Origin: an uncultured Bacteroidales bacterium
Lineage (GTDB): Bacteria; Bacteroidota; Bacteroidia; Bacteroidales; P3
Assembly (NCBI GenBank): GCA_937886715.1
Contig: CAKZZD010000004.1
Coordinates: forward strand, 1 to 28,560
DNA length: 28,560 bases
Reading direction: 5' to 3'
Shown: one piece after another, positions 1 through 8,536 of the stretch
Layout of the letters: each line of letters opens with the position of its first letter
Position numbering within the stretch: the first letter of the stretch is position 1
The notes under the pieces: generated by a model
What the model was told of the DNA's origin: nothing
The model's database searches: none
Seen by the model: the letters and a program-made list of their open reading frames with translations, nothing else
Program-made: the position numbers and the translations under genes

Positions 1-55
1 CTGTTGACCTCTTGCCTGTCAAGCAAGCGCTCTAAACCAACTGAGCTAACAGATC
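1..55 (-). tRNA. tRNA-Val (anticodon GAC), 3' part outside the window
   Basis: Read on the minus strand from position 55, the sequence folds as the 5' part of a tRNA. The 5' acceptor strand is GATCTGT, then TA, then a D-stem GCTC/GAGC around AGTTGGTTTA, then an anticodon stem CTTGC/GCAAG around the loop TTGACAG, giving anticodon GAC (Val). A variable region AGGTC and the first T-stem bases AACAG follow. The remaining T-arm and 3' acceptor strand lie beyond position 1, so pairing of the acceptor stem cannot be checked. A clear promoter lies directly upstream at 79-109. Confidence 0.9.
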
Positions 56-78
56 ATTTTTTCTCTCGAAATCGGGTG

Positions 79-109
79 CAAAAGTACGAACATTTTTCAA
101 ACTGACAAA
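79..109 (-). promoter_or_regulatory. Promoter of the tRNA-Val gene
   Basis: On the minus strand a -33 element TTTG (106-109) is followed after exactly 19 bases by TACTTTTG (79-86). This matches the Bacteroidota primary sigma consensus TTTG-N19/20-TAnnTTTG. Transcription would begin about 15-20 bases before the mature tRNA 5' end at 55. The rest of 110-281 is AT-rich; I see no convincing promoter there for the plus-strand nitroreductase-like gene. Confidence 0.75.
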
Positions 110-281
110 AAAATATTGAAATTTTACGTACATTTGCATGGGTGATATCCCTTTGGTTATGGCGTATCGTTTTTGTTATCAGTGTGGTATGGTTTTCTAT
201 TGATGATTATTTTTTTCATAAGTCGACATTGCCGCCACAAGGGGAAAATCGCCTTTGATTGGCCCGAAAAACACAATAATT

Positions 282-917
282 ATGGCAGACAACTATCTCG
301 AAAAACGCTATGAGGAAACCCTGGGTGCAGGACGCACCCGGGTGAAACGCATCGGCCACACGCTCGACGAGCTGCTGCTGCGCAACCGCAGCAACCGTGG
401 CTACAATAAGGCATACAAGGTGAGCCGCAACGAGTTGGAACGCATCGTGGGCGTGTGCAGCAAACTGCCTTCTGGCTGCAACCGGCAGTCGTTGCGCTAT
501 TGGCTTGTGACGCACGATACCGGCGCCGACCGCGTGCTGCCCCTGATCAGGATGGGGGCTGCGTTGCCCGAGCTGCACCTTCCCCTGCCCGGCACCGAGC
601 CTGAAGCCTTCATCATCTGCTGTGCCGAGTCGGACGACAAATTGACTCTAGTCGACCTTGGCATCGCCTTGCAGAGCATGCTGCTCAAGGCTGTCGAGAT
701 GGGTCTCAACGGATTGATTATCGGTGCATTCAACAAGGAGAAGCTGCGCGAATCCTTCTCTCTCCCGCTGCAGCCGCTTATGGTGCTGGCCATCGGCAAG
801 GGCGCCGAGCGCATCGAGCTTGTGCCCACCAGTGCCGATGCACCGCGGGCCTACTACCGCGAGGGTGGGGTGCACTATGTGCCGAAAGTGCGTGCTTCGG
901 AACTGATATTGAACTGA
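282..917 (+). CDS. Nitroreductase-like flavoprotein
   Basis: A 211-residue protein of the nitroreductase fold, which binds FMN and reduces nitro groups, quinones or related substrates with NAD(P)H. The N-terminus has the family's pattern of an arginine/serine-rich FMN-phosphate segment (RNRSNRGYN, about residues 38-46) followed by a helix and SKLPSGCNRQSLRY, the usual 'PSacNrQpwrf' region. A later stretch, GLNGLIIGAFNKEKLRE, resembles the segment that shapes the flavin pocket, and MVLAIGKG near residue 178 is the usual C-terminal strand. ATG 282 is chosen because the frame upstream offers only a TTG at 255 and MADNYLEKRYEE is a normal N-terminus for this group. The physiological substrate cannot be inferred. 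The ComEC-type gene starts 18 bases downstream, so the two are probably co-transcribed. Confidence 0.85.
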   Translation: MADNYLEKRYEETLGAGRTRVKRIGHTLDELLLRNRSNRGYNKAYKVSRNELERIVGVCSKLPSGCNRQSLRYWLVTHDTGADRVLPLIRMGAALPELHLPLPGTEPEAFIICCAESDDKLTLVDLGIALQSMLLKAVEMGLNGLIIGAFNKEKLRESFSLPLQPLMVLAIGKGAERIELVPTSADAPRAYYREGGVHYVPKVRASELILN

Positions 918-935
918 TTTTCTGTTTGTCCAGCT

Positions 936-2363
936 ATGCGGCGAGCACCTTTGGTACCGTTTGCGGTGGCAACGCTTTCGGGCATTGTGCTGCAGCACCA
1001 CGCCGTTGGGTTGCCGACACCAGCCATGTGGCTGGCGTCGGCAACGGCCGCGTTGCTGGTGGGGCTGCTGCTTGTGTGGCGCCGGCGCCCGATGGTGCCG
1101 CTGCTGCTGTTTGCTCTCGCCGCCGGTGCGTTGGCCGGACGGCTGGCCGACCCCCGCTATGACGCGAAGCAGTGGAGCAGCCATTGTCCTGAGAAGGCCT
1201 TCTTTGAGGTGCGCCTGACCGAGACACCCATGCCCAAGGGCAAGACTTTCAGGGCGAAAGCGCGAGTGGCAACTTGCAACGGCCGTGCGGTGCGGGGCAC
1301 GATGAGACTCTATCTGAAACAGGATTCATGCGGTGCGGCACTCCGCTATGGCGACCGTCTGCTGCTGCACGGATATCCCGACACGTCGTGGGGTTCGATC
1401 TACCTTACGGGCGACCACTATCTTGTCACCGGCCGCGACAGCACCTCGCTCCGGTCGCGATGCGAACGCCTGAGGATGCGACTCTTGTCGCGCATGCAGA
1501 GTGGCGGCGTCGACCCCCACTATCTGGGTGTGGCAGAAGCTATGACGTTGGGGTGGAGGGCAGATATTGACCCCGTGATGCAGGACAACTACCGCGACGC
1601 CGGCATCGCCCATCTGCTTTGCGTGTCGGGTCTGCATGTGGGCCTGCTTGCGGCTATCGTCGGAGCCTGCCTCTTTTGGGTGGGCGACACGCGCCGCGGC
1701 AGGTTGGTGAAGGGTGCGGTGCAACTGCTGGCAGTATGGGCCTTCACGGCTCTCACCGGCCTGGCTCCGAGCACCGTGCGGGCAGCGTTGATGTTCAGTC
1801 TGCTGATAGTGGCGCGCGTGGCGGGACGGCGCACCTCGTCGCTCAACATTCTGGCTGCCACGGCCCTCGTTACGCTGCTGGCCGACCCGATGCTGGCGTT
1901 CGATGTGGGCTGGATGCTGTCGTATGCGTCGGTGGCAGGCATCCTGATGGCGTTGCCGCTGACGGGACTGCTGCGGTCGCGACTGTGGGCCAGTGCCGTG
2001 GTGTCGGTGTCGGCCACGCTGGCCACCCTGCCCATCACCCTGTCGGTGTTCCACCGCTTCTCGCTCTATTTTCTGATTGCCAACGTGCTGGTGGTGCCGG
2101 CAGCCGGCCTGGTGCTGGGACTGAGCCTGTTGTATACCGCCTTCCCGCAGTGGGGTGCGCTGGGCGGCGTGCTGGAATGGCTGCTGCGGATGGTCGACGG
2201 TTTGACGGCATGGGTGTCGTCGCTGCCCCATGGCGTGGTGACCGACGTGGCACCCTCGCCGCTTGCGCTGGCCCTGCTTTCGGCGGGAATAATTATGCTC
2301 CTTGTGGCAATAAAACCAGCCATGTGGCGTTATAGAAAAACATGGTCGTCGAAAAACACATAG
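936..2363 (+). CDS. ComEC/Rec2-type membrane protein
   Basis: A 475-residue polytopic membrane protein with a ComEC/Rec2 competence domain. Residues about 5-70 hold the first transmembrane segments, and about 70-180 form a soluble beta-rich part like DUF4131. Around residues 223-240 stands the family signature, GIAHLLCVSGLHVG, followed by about eight hydrophobic segments. ComEC homologues form the inner-membrane channel for single-stranded DNA during natural transformation. This one stops shortly after the last transmembrane segment and has no C-terminal metallo-beta-lactamase domain. It is also shorter than the roughly 650-750 residues usual in the phylum, so a role in DNA uptake is inferred from family only. 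The start at 936 lies 18 bases after the nitroreductase-like gene, and its 3' end overlaps the UpxY-type gene by 22 bases. Confidence 0.88.
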   Translation: MRRAPLVPFAVATLSGIVLQHHAVGLPTPAMWLASATAALLVGLLLVWRRRPMVPLLLFALAAGALAGRLADPRYDAKQWSSHCPEKAFFEVRLTETPMPKGKTFRAKARVATCNGRAVRGTMRLYLKQDSCGAALRYGDRLLLHGYPDTSWGSIYLTGDHYLVTGRDSTSLRSRCERLRMRLLSRMQSGGVDPHYLGVAEAMTLGWRADIDPVMQDNYRDAGIAHLLCVSGLHVGLLAAIVGACLFWVGDTRRGRLVKGAVQLLAVWAFTALTGLAPSTVRAALMFSLLIVARVAGRRTSSLNILAATALVTLLADPMLAFDVGWMLSYASVAGILMALPLTGLLRSRLWASAVVSVSATLATLPITLSVFHRFSLYFLIANVLVVPAAGLVLGLSLLYTAFPQWGALGGVLEWLLRMVDGLTAWVSSLPHGVVTDVAPSPLALALLSAGIIMLLVAIKPAMWRYRKTWSSKNT

Positions 2364-2866
2364 CCGACATTCCAAAATGGGTGGCCCTCTACACCAGGTC
2401 GCGTGCCGAAAAGAGGGTGGCCGAAAGACTGGAGGAATCGGGGGTGGAAGTATATCTGCCCCTGATCAAGATCAGGCGCAAGTGGAGCGACCGATGGAAG
2501 ATTGTCGAGGAACCCCTGATCAAATCGTATGTCTTTGTCAAGATCCGCCGGCGCGAGCAGGTGAAGGTGACCCAAGTGGACGGTGTGGTCTACATCGTTA
2601 AGACGCTGGGCGTGCCCTCAGTGATCCCCGAGCGCGACATAAACTACATGCGCCGGCTGGTGGAAGCCAACGTAGAGGTGCATGTGGTGGACAACACCCA
2701 GCTGAAAAATGGAGCCCGCGTGCGCATCGAAGAGGGGTGGATGAAAGGCATGGAGGGCATGGTGCTGGAAGATTGCCAGGACGGCAACTTCAGCATCAGC
2801 ATATCGGGCTTGGACTTCAGCCTCGTGCTGTCGGTGCAGCGAGAGCTGCTGCGGGTTTTGGAGTGA
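2342..2866 (+). CDS. UpxY-type NusG paralogue (transcription antiterminator)
   Basis: A 174-residue NusG-family protein. Residues about 10-105 form the NusG N-terminal domain (KWVALYTRSRAEKRVAERL, then VEVYLPLIK and PLIKSYVFVKI), which binds RNA polymerase. Residues about 120-170 form a KOW domain with GARVRIEEGWMKGMEGMV. The N-terminal pattern and length fit the UpxY subfamily of Bacteroidota rather than housekeeping NusG, which normally sits beside rplK. Known UpxY proteins are cis-acting antiterminators encoded at the head of capsular polysaccharide operons. Here no glycan operon and no UpxZ follow; the next gene encodes a giant T9SS protein with its own promoter. ATG 2342 lies inside the comEC-like gene, which suggests translational coupling. 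The function as an antiterminator is inferred from family; its target is unknown. Confidence 0.85.
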   Translation: MVVEKHIADIPKWVALYTRSRAEKRVAERLEESGVEVYLPLIKIRRKWSDRWKIVEEPLIKSYVFVKIRRREQVKVTQVDGVVYIVKTLGVPSVIPERDINYMRRLVEANVEVHVVDNTQLKNGARVRIEEGWMKGMEGMVLEDCQDGNFSISISGLDFSLVLSVQRELLRVLE

Positions 2867-2949
2867 CAGGCTCCGCCCCGTTTTCCCGTTCCGGATATTA
2901 TTTGCACGATGGGCCGGGCGGACAGCAACCCGCCTCGGTCACATCCTTT

Positions 2950-2993
2950 GTTGTACGACCGATGTATGTCTGTTGTACGACTGTTGTACAATA
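2950..2993 (+). repeat. Four 11-bp-phased GTTGTAC repeats, likely regulatory
   Basis: GTTGTAC begins at 2950, 2972 and 2983, and a degenerate copy GATGTAT begins at 2961, so four units follow each other at exactly 11-base intervals. Each good unit is itself a near-palindrome (GTTGTACGAC or GTTGTACAAT against the perfect palindrome GTTGTACAAC). The array lies about 80-120 bases before the predicted transcription start of the T9SS gene, on one helical face, a typical place for an activator. TTGGTACAATT at 3034, overlapping the -33 element, is a related fifth site. Confidence 0.6.
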
Positions 2994-3032
2994 GACGTCC
3001 AAGGGCGGGAGGGGTGCGGCAGTAAATATATT

Positions 3033-3064
3033 TTTGGTACAATTATAAAAATAGTGTATCTTTG
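3033..3064 (+). promoter_or_regulatory. Promoter of the giant T9SS protein gene
   Basis: A -33 element TTTG (3033-3036) is separated by 20 bases from TATCTTTG (3057-3064), an exact fit to the Bacteroidota consensus. The start of transcription is expected near 3071, leaving a leader of about 36 bases. The spacer is AT-rich, as is common for strong promoters in this phylum. No GGAG-type Shine-Dalgarno precedes the ATG at 3107, also normal here. Confidence 0.75.
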
Positions 3065-3106
3065 CAACAATTTTCGCAATTATCATTATTAACTAAAACT
3101 CTCAAA

Positions 3107-6100
3107 ATGAAAAAGTTTATTAACCTCTTTGTGTTTGCTGCACTGATGGTTTCGCCGTTGGTGGCAGCCGCACAGAGCGACGACTGCACCGATTATGCCA
3201 CGGTGCCGTACGCAACCGGGTTCGAGGGCTATTCGACAGGAGCTGTGCCCCCATGCTGGCAGCAGATCCTGACCGACACCCGCCCAGGCTTCGCCACATT
3301 CCCGAGCTGCTACGAGTATTCAGGCAATGCCCGCAACGGCAGTGTCTATTTCGAGCTGGAGAGCACCTCGGGCGCAGTCGAGCTGATTGCCCTGCCGCTG
3401 ATGCAGGACATATACACGCTGAAGCTGACCTTCTGGGCTTCGGCACAGAGCTCCTATCTGCCCACGGTGTTCGAGGTGGGTGTGATGGAGGACACGGTGT
3501 TTGTTCCCGTCGACACCATCGATCTCATCACCAGCTACAACTGGCAGGCGGGCTACAATGAATACACCGTCTACTTCTCCGACTACACGGGAACGGGCGA
3601 GCGTATGGCCATGCGTGCCTACAAGACCAGTGGACAGTACACAATCATGATCGACGATCTGTCGGTGTCGGTCGACAACGGTTGCAACCGTCCGGGCAAC
3701 CCCACCGTCAGCAACGTCGGACCCTATTCGGCCACCCTCTCTTGGTCCGCGGGCGGTTTTGCCGCTACCGACTATGAGGTGGTCTATACTACTACAGGTG
3801 ATATGAGCGACCCCAATGCCGTCACCGTGAGCAGCATGGGCGACACCACCATCACCCTCACCGGCTTGCTGCCACAGACCACCTACTATGCATGGGTGCA
3901 TTCGGTGTGCGGCGGCGACTACGGCGACTATGCCTCCTTCGGCAGTTTCACCACCCAGTTGACTTGCGCTCCTGTGACCAACCTCACCGTGTCCAATGTG
4001 GGTTTCACCGCCATTGCCGTCGAGTGGGCCTATGACACCACGCAGGGATTCCCCACCTCGGGTGCCTATGTGGTGCTGACAGACCCCACCGATGAGGATT
4101 TTACTCCCATGGAAACCATCGTCACGGGCACCTCAGCTTCGTTCTCAGGTCTTGAGGCCGGACACCCATATCACATCCAGGTGCGCAACATGTGCGACAC
4201 CGAGGAGCAGACCGACACGGCTTCTGTGGTGAGCATCAACGTCACCACCAAGTCGTGCAGCGCTATCGAAGGAACCGGCTCCGAGTCGGGCACCAACCAG
4301 TATGTGCCGACTTATAACTACTATAATTATTCCTATGCCCAGATGATCTATCCTGCAGCCGACATGCCCAACATCGACACCATCCGCGGTGTGTCGTTCT
4401 ACCTCACCAGCACCCGTAGTGCTTCCCGCACGGTGGACGTGTATATGGGCAATGTGGCCACCTCCACCTTCGAAAATGCGTCGGCATGGATGTCAGTCGA
4501 CAGCATGTCGCTTGTGGCCACTGGTGCTTCGCTCGACCTGAACAACACCGGTTGGGTCACTATCGTCTTCGACTCGGCTTTTGTCTACGACGGAAGCAGC
4601 AACCTGATTGTGGCTGTCGACGATAACACCGGTAGCTATGTCTCGTCAGTCTACTGGAGAACCCATTCGGCCACTAACCAGGCCATCTCCGTCTATAGCG
4701 ATAACACCAACTACGATCCGGCCGCCCCGTCGTCCTACGACGGCACCTATCGTCAGGCGCTGCCCGACATCAGCTTTATGGCCAACTGCGAAGTGCCTTC
4801 ATGCGAGGCAGCCATTCTTTCGGTCTATGGCCACGATTCCGCTTCGGTCACCCTCTCATGGGTGGTCACCGACGGCTCAAGCAGCTTCGTTGTGGAGCAG
4901 ACCACCGGTTCGGCTTCCTACACCACTGTCGGCACCACCAGCGACACGTCCTATGTCGTTACCGGACTCAATGCCAACACGCTCTACCAGTTCCGCGTGG
5001 GTGTGGTCTGCGAAAGCGACACCCTCTGGAGCTATGCCTCGGCCCGCACCGACTGCGGTACCATGGCGATACCCGCCTTCTTCGATTGGGAGGATGTTGA
5101 GTACAATGGTGCTTGGCCTTCGTGCTGGACGCGCATACTTAACTATAATACCGACCCCTCGGTGAACTACAACTACAACCATACCCCCGGCGGCCAGTAT
5201 TCGATGTACCTGCAGGCCTACAACAGCTACAATATGTTTGCCTCTTCCGTCGTGCCTCTGCCTGGCAACCAGATCCTTGTTTCGTTCTTCGCCCGCCTGA
5301 ACACTTCTTACTATGGCGGCGGTGCTTGGCTACAGGCCGGTGTCATGACTTCACTCACCGACACCGCGACCTTCGTGCCTCTGGTCACCATCACCGATGC
5401 CAACGACACTTGGCAAGAGTATGAGTTCAACACCTCTTCGCTCAGCAGCGATTCCGTATACTATGTCGCCTTTAAGGGCTTCAGTTCTTACTCATATGGC
5501 AGTTTTGGCGCTATTGACGACATCACCATCCGCCTCGACGACGGTTGCCATCGCTTGGCAGGGCTGAATGTCATTGCGGTCGACACCGTCAGCGTGACCC
5601 TGGGTTGGAATGCCGAAGTGGCTGGCACATCCTACGCTGTTGAATACAGCACCGATGGAGGCGCCACCTGGAGCAGCACCCTCACCACTACTGACACCAA
5701 CTACACCGTCACCGGACTCTCGGTGGCTACCTCCTACACTTTCCGTGTGGCTATGATCTGCTCTAGCGACACCATCTGGTCCACCATCAGCGCCACCACC
5801 ATGAACGTGCCCGTTGTCACCTTCCCCTACAGCACCGGTTTCGAGGCTGGCGATGACAACAACTGGATCTTTGCCAACGGCGCAAATGCTTGGGTTATCG
5901 ACACTGCCGTTGCCATGTCCGGATCGCGTGCACTCTACATCTCCGATGACGGCGGCGTTTCCAATAACTACAACACCGGCAGCGCCACAGCAAGCTATGC
6001 CTACCGCGCCATGACCCTCTCCGACACCGGCCGCTATGCCATCTCTTTCGACTGGCGTGCCAATGGTGAGAGCAACTATGACTATATCCGCGCTTTCCTC

Positions 6101-8464
6101 GTCCCCATCACGGTCGAGTTCACCGCCAATGTCATGCCCGACGGCATCACTTACACCTCTTCTTTCAAGAACTATACCCCTGCTGGTTGGACCGACCTCA
6201 CCGCAGGTGGCATTAACCGGAATGCCTCCTGGACCACGAGTCTCTACACCTTTGATGTCACCGAAGCTGGCGACTACAACCTCCTCTTCATGTGGCTCAA
6301 CGACGGCTCGGCCGGCGACCAGCCTCCCGCAGCCATCGACAACATCCAGTTCGCACGCCTCTCCTGCGTTGCCCCGACCGATATCGTCGCCACACAGGCC
6401 GAGGCCTCCTCGGTGACATTCTCTTGGACTCCCGGCGATGCTGAGAGCCAGTGGGAAGTCGAGATCAACGGCACCACCGCCATTGTCAACACTCCTACCT
6501 ATACTGCCTCTGGTCTTGAGCCTAGCACTAGATATTTTGTCCGCGTCCGCTCCGTCTGCGGTATGGGTGACACCAGCTTCTGGGCTACAGGCTTCGTCAA
6601 TTCAGGTATCTGCGACAACTATACCGATGCCATGTCCTTCGACACCACTATGTCGGCTACCTCCACCAACTATGCACCTATCGGTTATTCTTACTACAAT
6701 TATGGATATGTCCAGACCCTTCTCACAGCTGCCCAGTTGGCAGACATTGACAATGAGATTACTGCCTTTGCCTTTAATCCTGTCGACGGCACTGCGGGTG
6801 ACTATTTCACTAACATGACCGTTTTTATGGCCAACGTCAGCGAGAGCGACCTGAGTTCTGGATGGATCCTGCCCGACTCGACCCACACCTTCGTCAAGGT
6901 GATCGACAGCGCCGACTTCTCCTACACCGAAGGTGGCTGGCATGTATTCTCCATGTCGCAGCCCTTCTCGTGGGATGGCCACAGCAATGTTCTTGTCTCC
7001 GTCAAGCGTGACAATGGTTCATATTATAGTGGATCCAACTTCGTCGCCCACTCCGACTCAGTCGAACGTGTCCGCTTTGCCTATCGCGACGGCAGCCCCT
7101 ACGACTACACCAATCCTGGCGTGACGGGTACTGCCAGCAGCACAGTCGGCGACATCCGCCTGATCAGCTGCGGCGAAGGCTGCGTTGCTCCTGTCATCAG
7201 CAGCACCTCCGCCACCGACAACAGCATCACGGTCAACTTTGTGGCCGACAGCGCTGTCGAGGTGGTCATCACCGACGGCATCTGGGATAGCGAAGCCACC
7301 GGCACCGAAATCTTGGGCAACACCTACACCTTCACCGGCCTGAGCTACAACACCACCTACACCATCGGCCTGCGTTCGGTCTGCGCCGAGGGTGCGGTGT
7401 CCAATTGGAGTCTGGTCACGGTGACCACCGAGGATGTGCCCTGCATGGCGCCCACCGGCTTGACCGTCAGCGACATCACCTTCCGCGGCGCCACTGCCAG
7501 CTGGACGGCCGGCGGCGAGGAGGCCAACTGGGAGGTCAACATCTTCAACACCAACATCAACGAGAGCTACACCACCACGTCGCCCACCTATGCCTTCAGC
7601 AACCTGACCACGGGCACGCAGTACAGCGTCAGCGTACGCGCCCTGTGCGGTTCGGATGCCAGCATTGAGGGTCCGTGGAGCGACACCGTGGTGTTCACCA
7701 CCGACGAGTGCCAGCCCGCCACGCAGGTCAGCGCCAGCAGCATGACGGCCACCACGGCCACCATCAGCTGGACGGCCTCGGGCAACGGCACCGGATCGTA
7801 CATCCTTGAATACGGCTTCCGCGGCATGAGCCAGGGCGAGGGCACCTCGGTCACGGTCAATGCCACGAGCTACACCATCACGGGCCTGCAGCCCGAGACG
7901 GAGTACGACGTGTACATCTCCACCGTGTGCGAAGGCGGAGCGATGTCGGTGTGGAGCGATGTCTACAGCTTCACCACGCCCGCTGCCAGCGGCAACATCT
8001 ACACGATCAGTGCCGTGCCGTCCGACCCGACGATGGGATCGGTGCAAGGCGGCGGCAGCTTTGAGGAGAACATGCAGATCACGCTGACGGCCGTGCCGAA
8101 CGAAGGCTACCACTTCGTGCGTTGGCAGGACGGCAACACCGACAACCCGCGCGTGGTGACGGTGACCGGCAATGCGACGTACGTGGCCACGTTCGAGGCC
8201 AACGCCGGCATTGAGGACATCAACGGCGCAGGCTACGTGAGCCTCTACCCGAACCCGGCGAGCAGCACCGTGACGGTGAGCGTCGAGGGCAACGAGAGCG
8301 AGGTGGTGGTGACGATCGTCGACATGAACGGCCGCGAGGTGAAGCGCGAGCGCACAAGCGGCAGCGTGCTGACGATGGACATCAGCAGCCTGTCGCAGGG
8401 CGCCTACTTCGTGCGCCTGACGGGCGAGCGCGTGAACGCCATCCGCAAACTCATCGTGAAGTAA
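3107..8464 (+). CDS. Giant secreted multidomain fibronectin-III protein with T9SS sorting domain
   Basis: A 1785-residue secreted protein; the frame extends upstream only into the promoter, so ATG 3107 (MKKFINLFVFAALM) is the start. A signal peptide ends near residue 22 (VAAAQ). Approximate layout: 25-193 jelly-roll-like adhesin module ending in IDDLSVSVDNGC; Fn3 at 195-286 and 287-385; a Tyr-rich beta module 386-561; Fn3 562-650; jelly-roll-like 650-814; Fn3 814-901; jelly-roll-like 902-1087; Fn3 1087-1170; second Tyr-rich module 1170-1359; three Fn3 at 1360-1446, 1447-1535 and 1536-1626; an InlB B-repeat-like unit 1629-1700; and a C-terminal T9SS type A sorting domain 1703-1785 (SLYPNPASSTVTV ... 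GAYFVRLTGERVNAIRKLIVK without the middle). A cysteine closes most modules, possibly forming disulfides. I see no protease or glycosidase motif. Cell-surface attachment or binding of glycan or protein is the likely role. It has its own promoter and terminator; codon usage changes along the gene. Confidence 0.9.
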   Translation: MKKFINLFVFAALMVSPLVAAAQSDDCTDYATVPYATGFEGYSTGAVPPCWQQILTDTRPGFATFPSCYEYSGNARNGSVYFELESTSGAVELIALPLMQDIYTLKLTFWASAQSSYLPTVFEVGVMEDTVFVPVDTIDLITSYNWQAGYNEYTVYFSDYTGTGERMAMRAYKTSGQYTIMIDDLSVSVDNGCNRPGNPTVSNVGPYSATLSWSAGGFAATDYEVVYTTTGDMSDPNAVTVSSMGDTTITLTGLLPQTTYYAWVHSVCGGDYGDYASFGSFTTQLTCAPVTNLTVSNVGFTAIAVEWAYDTTQGFPTSGAYVVLTDPTDEDFTPMETIVTGTSASFSGLEAGHPYHIQVRNMCDTEEQTDTASVVSINVTTKSCSAIEGTGSESGTNQYVPTYNYYNYSYAQMIYPAADMPNIDTIRGVSFYLTSTRSASRTVDVYMGNVATSTFENASAWMSVDSMSLVATGASLDLNNTGWVTIVFDSAFVYDGSSNLIVAVDDNTGSYVSSVYWRTHSATNQAISVYSDNTNYDPAAPSSYDGTYRQALPDISFMANCEVPSCEAAILSVYGHDSASVTLSWVVTDGSSSFVVEQTTGSASYTTVGTTSDTSYVVTGLNANTLYQFRVGVVCESDTLWSYASARTDCGTMAIPAFFDWEDVEYNGAWPSCWTRILNYNTDPSVNYNYNHTPGGQYSMYLQAYNSYNMFASSVVPLPGNQILVSFFARLNTSYYGGGAWLQAGVMTSLTDTATFVPLVTITDANDTWQEYEFNTSSLSSDSVYYVAFKGFSSYSYGSFGAIDDITIRLDDGCHRLAGLNVIAVDTVSVTLGWNAEVAGTSYAVEYSTDGGATWSSTLTTTDTNYTVTGLSVATSYTFRVAMICSSDTIWSTISATTMNVPVVTFPYSTGFEAGDDNNWIFANGANAWVIDTAVAMSGSRALYISDDGGVSNNYNTGSATASYAYRAMTLSDTGRYAISFDWRANGESNYDYIRAFLVPITVEFTANVMPDGITYTSSFKNYTPAGWTDLTAGGINRNASWTTSLYTFDVTEAGDYNLLFMWLNDGSAGDQPPAAIDNIQFARLSCVAPTDIVATQAEASSVTFSWTPGDAESQWEVEINGTTAIVNTPTYTASGLEPSTRYFVRVRSVCGMGDTSFWATGFVNSGICDNYTDAMSFDTTMSATSTNYAPIGYSYYNYGYVQTLLTAAQLADIDNEITAFAFNPVDGTAGDYFTNMTVFMANVSESDLSSGWILPDSTHTFVKVIDSADFSYTEGGWHVFSMSQPFSWDGHSNVLVSVKRDNGSYYSGSNFVAHSDSVERVRFAYRDGSPYDYTNPGVTGTASSTVGDIRLISCGEGCVAPVISSTSATDNSITVNFVADSAVEVVITDGIWDSEATGTEILGNTYTFTGLSYNTTYTIGLRSVCAEGAVSNWSLVTVTTEDVPCMAPTGLTVSDITFRGATASWTAGGEEANWEVNIFNTNINESYTTTSPTYAFSNLTTGTQYSVSVRALCGSDASIEGPWSDTVVFTTDECQPATQVSASSMTATTATISWTASGNGTGSYILEYGFRGMSQGEGTSVTVNATSYTITGLQPETEYDVYISTVCEGGAMSVWSDVYSFTTPAASGNIYTISAVPSDPTMGSVQGGGSFEENMQITLTAVPNEGYHFVRWQDGNTDNPRVVTVTGNATYVATFEANAGIEDINGAGYVSLYPNPASSTVTVSVEGNESEVVVTIVDMNGREVKRERTSGSVLTMDISSLSQGAYFVRLTGERVNAIRKLIVK

Positions 8465-8494
8465 GCTTCTTCACGAGGTGACATAACCCTCTTT

Positions 8495-8536
8495 GGCATC
8501 GGGGCGGCAGAGATTGCCGCCCCGATGCCTTTTTTT
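8495..8536 (+). terminator. Rho-independent terminator of the T9SS protein gene
   Basis: A perfect 15-bp stem (8495-8509 paired with 8515-8529; GGCATCGGGGCGGCA on the left) with a 5-base loop GAGAT is followed by seven T residues at 8530-8536. It lies 31 bases after the stop codon. Confidence 0.95.

Noticed and set aside
1326..2375. Open frame of 349 codons on the minus strand opposite the ComEC-type gene
   Set aside because: His/Gln/Arg-rich shadow of a GC-rich membrane protein gene; no signal, domain or ribosome binding site.
2342..8464. Start of a capsular polysaccharide locus suggested by the UpxY-type gene
   Set aside because: No UpxZ, glycosyltransferase, polymerase or sugar-nucleotide genes follow on either strand; the two flippases lie more than 12 kb away in other operons.
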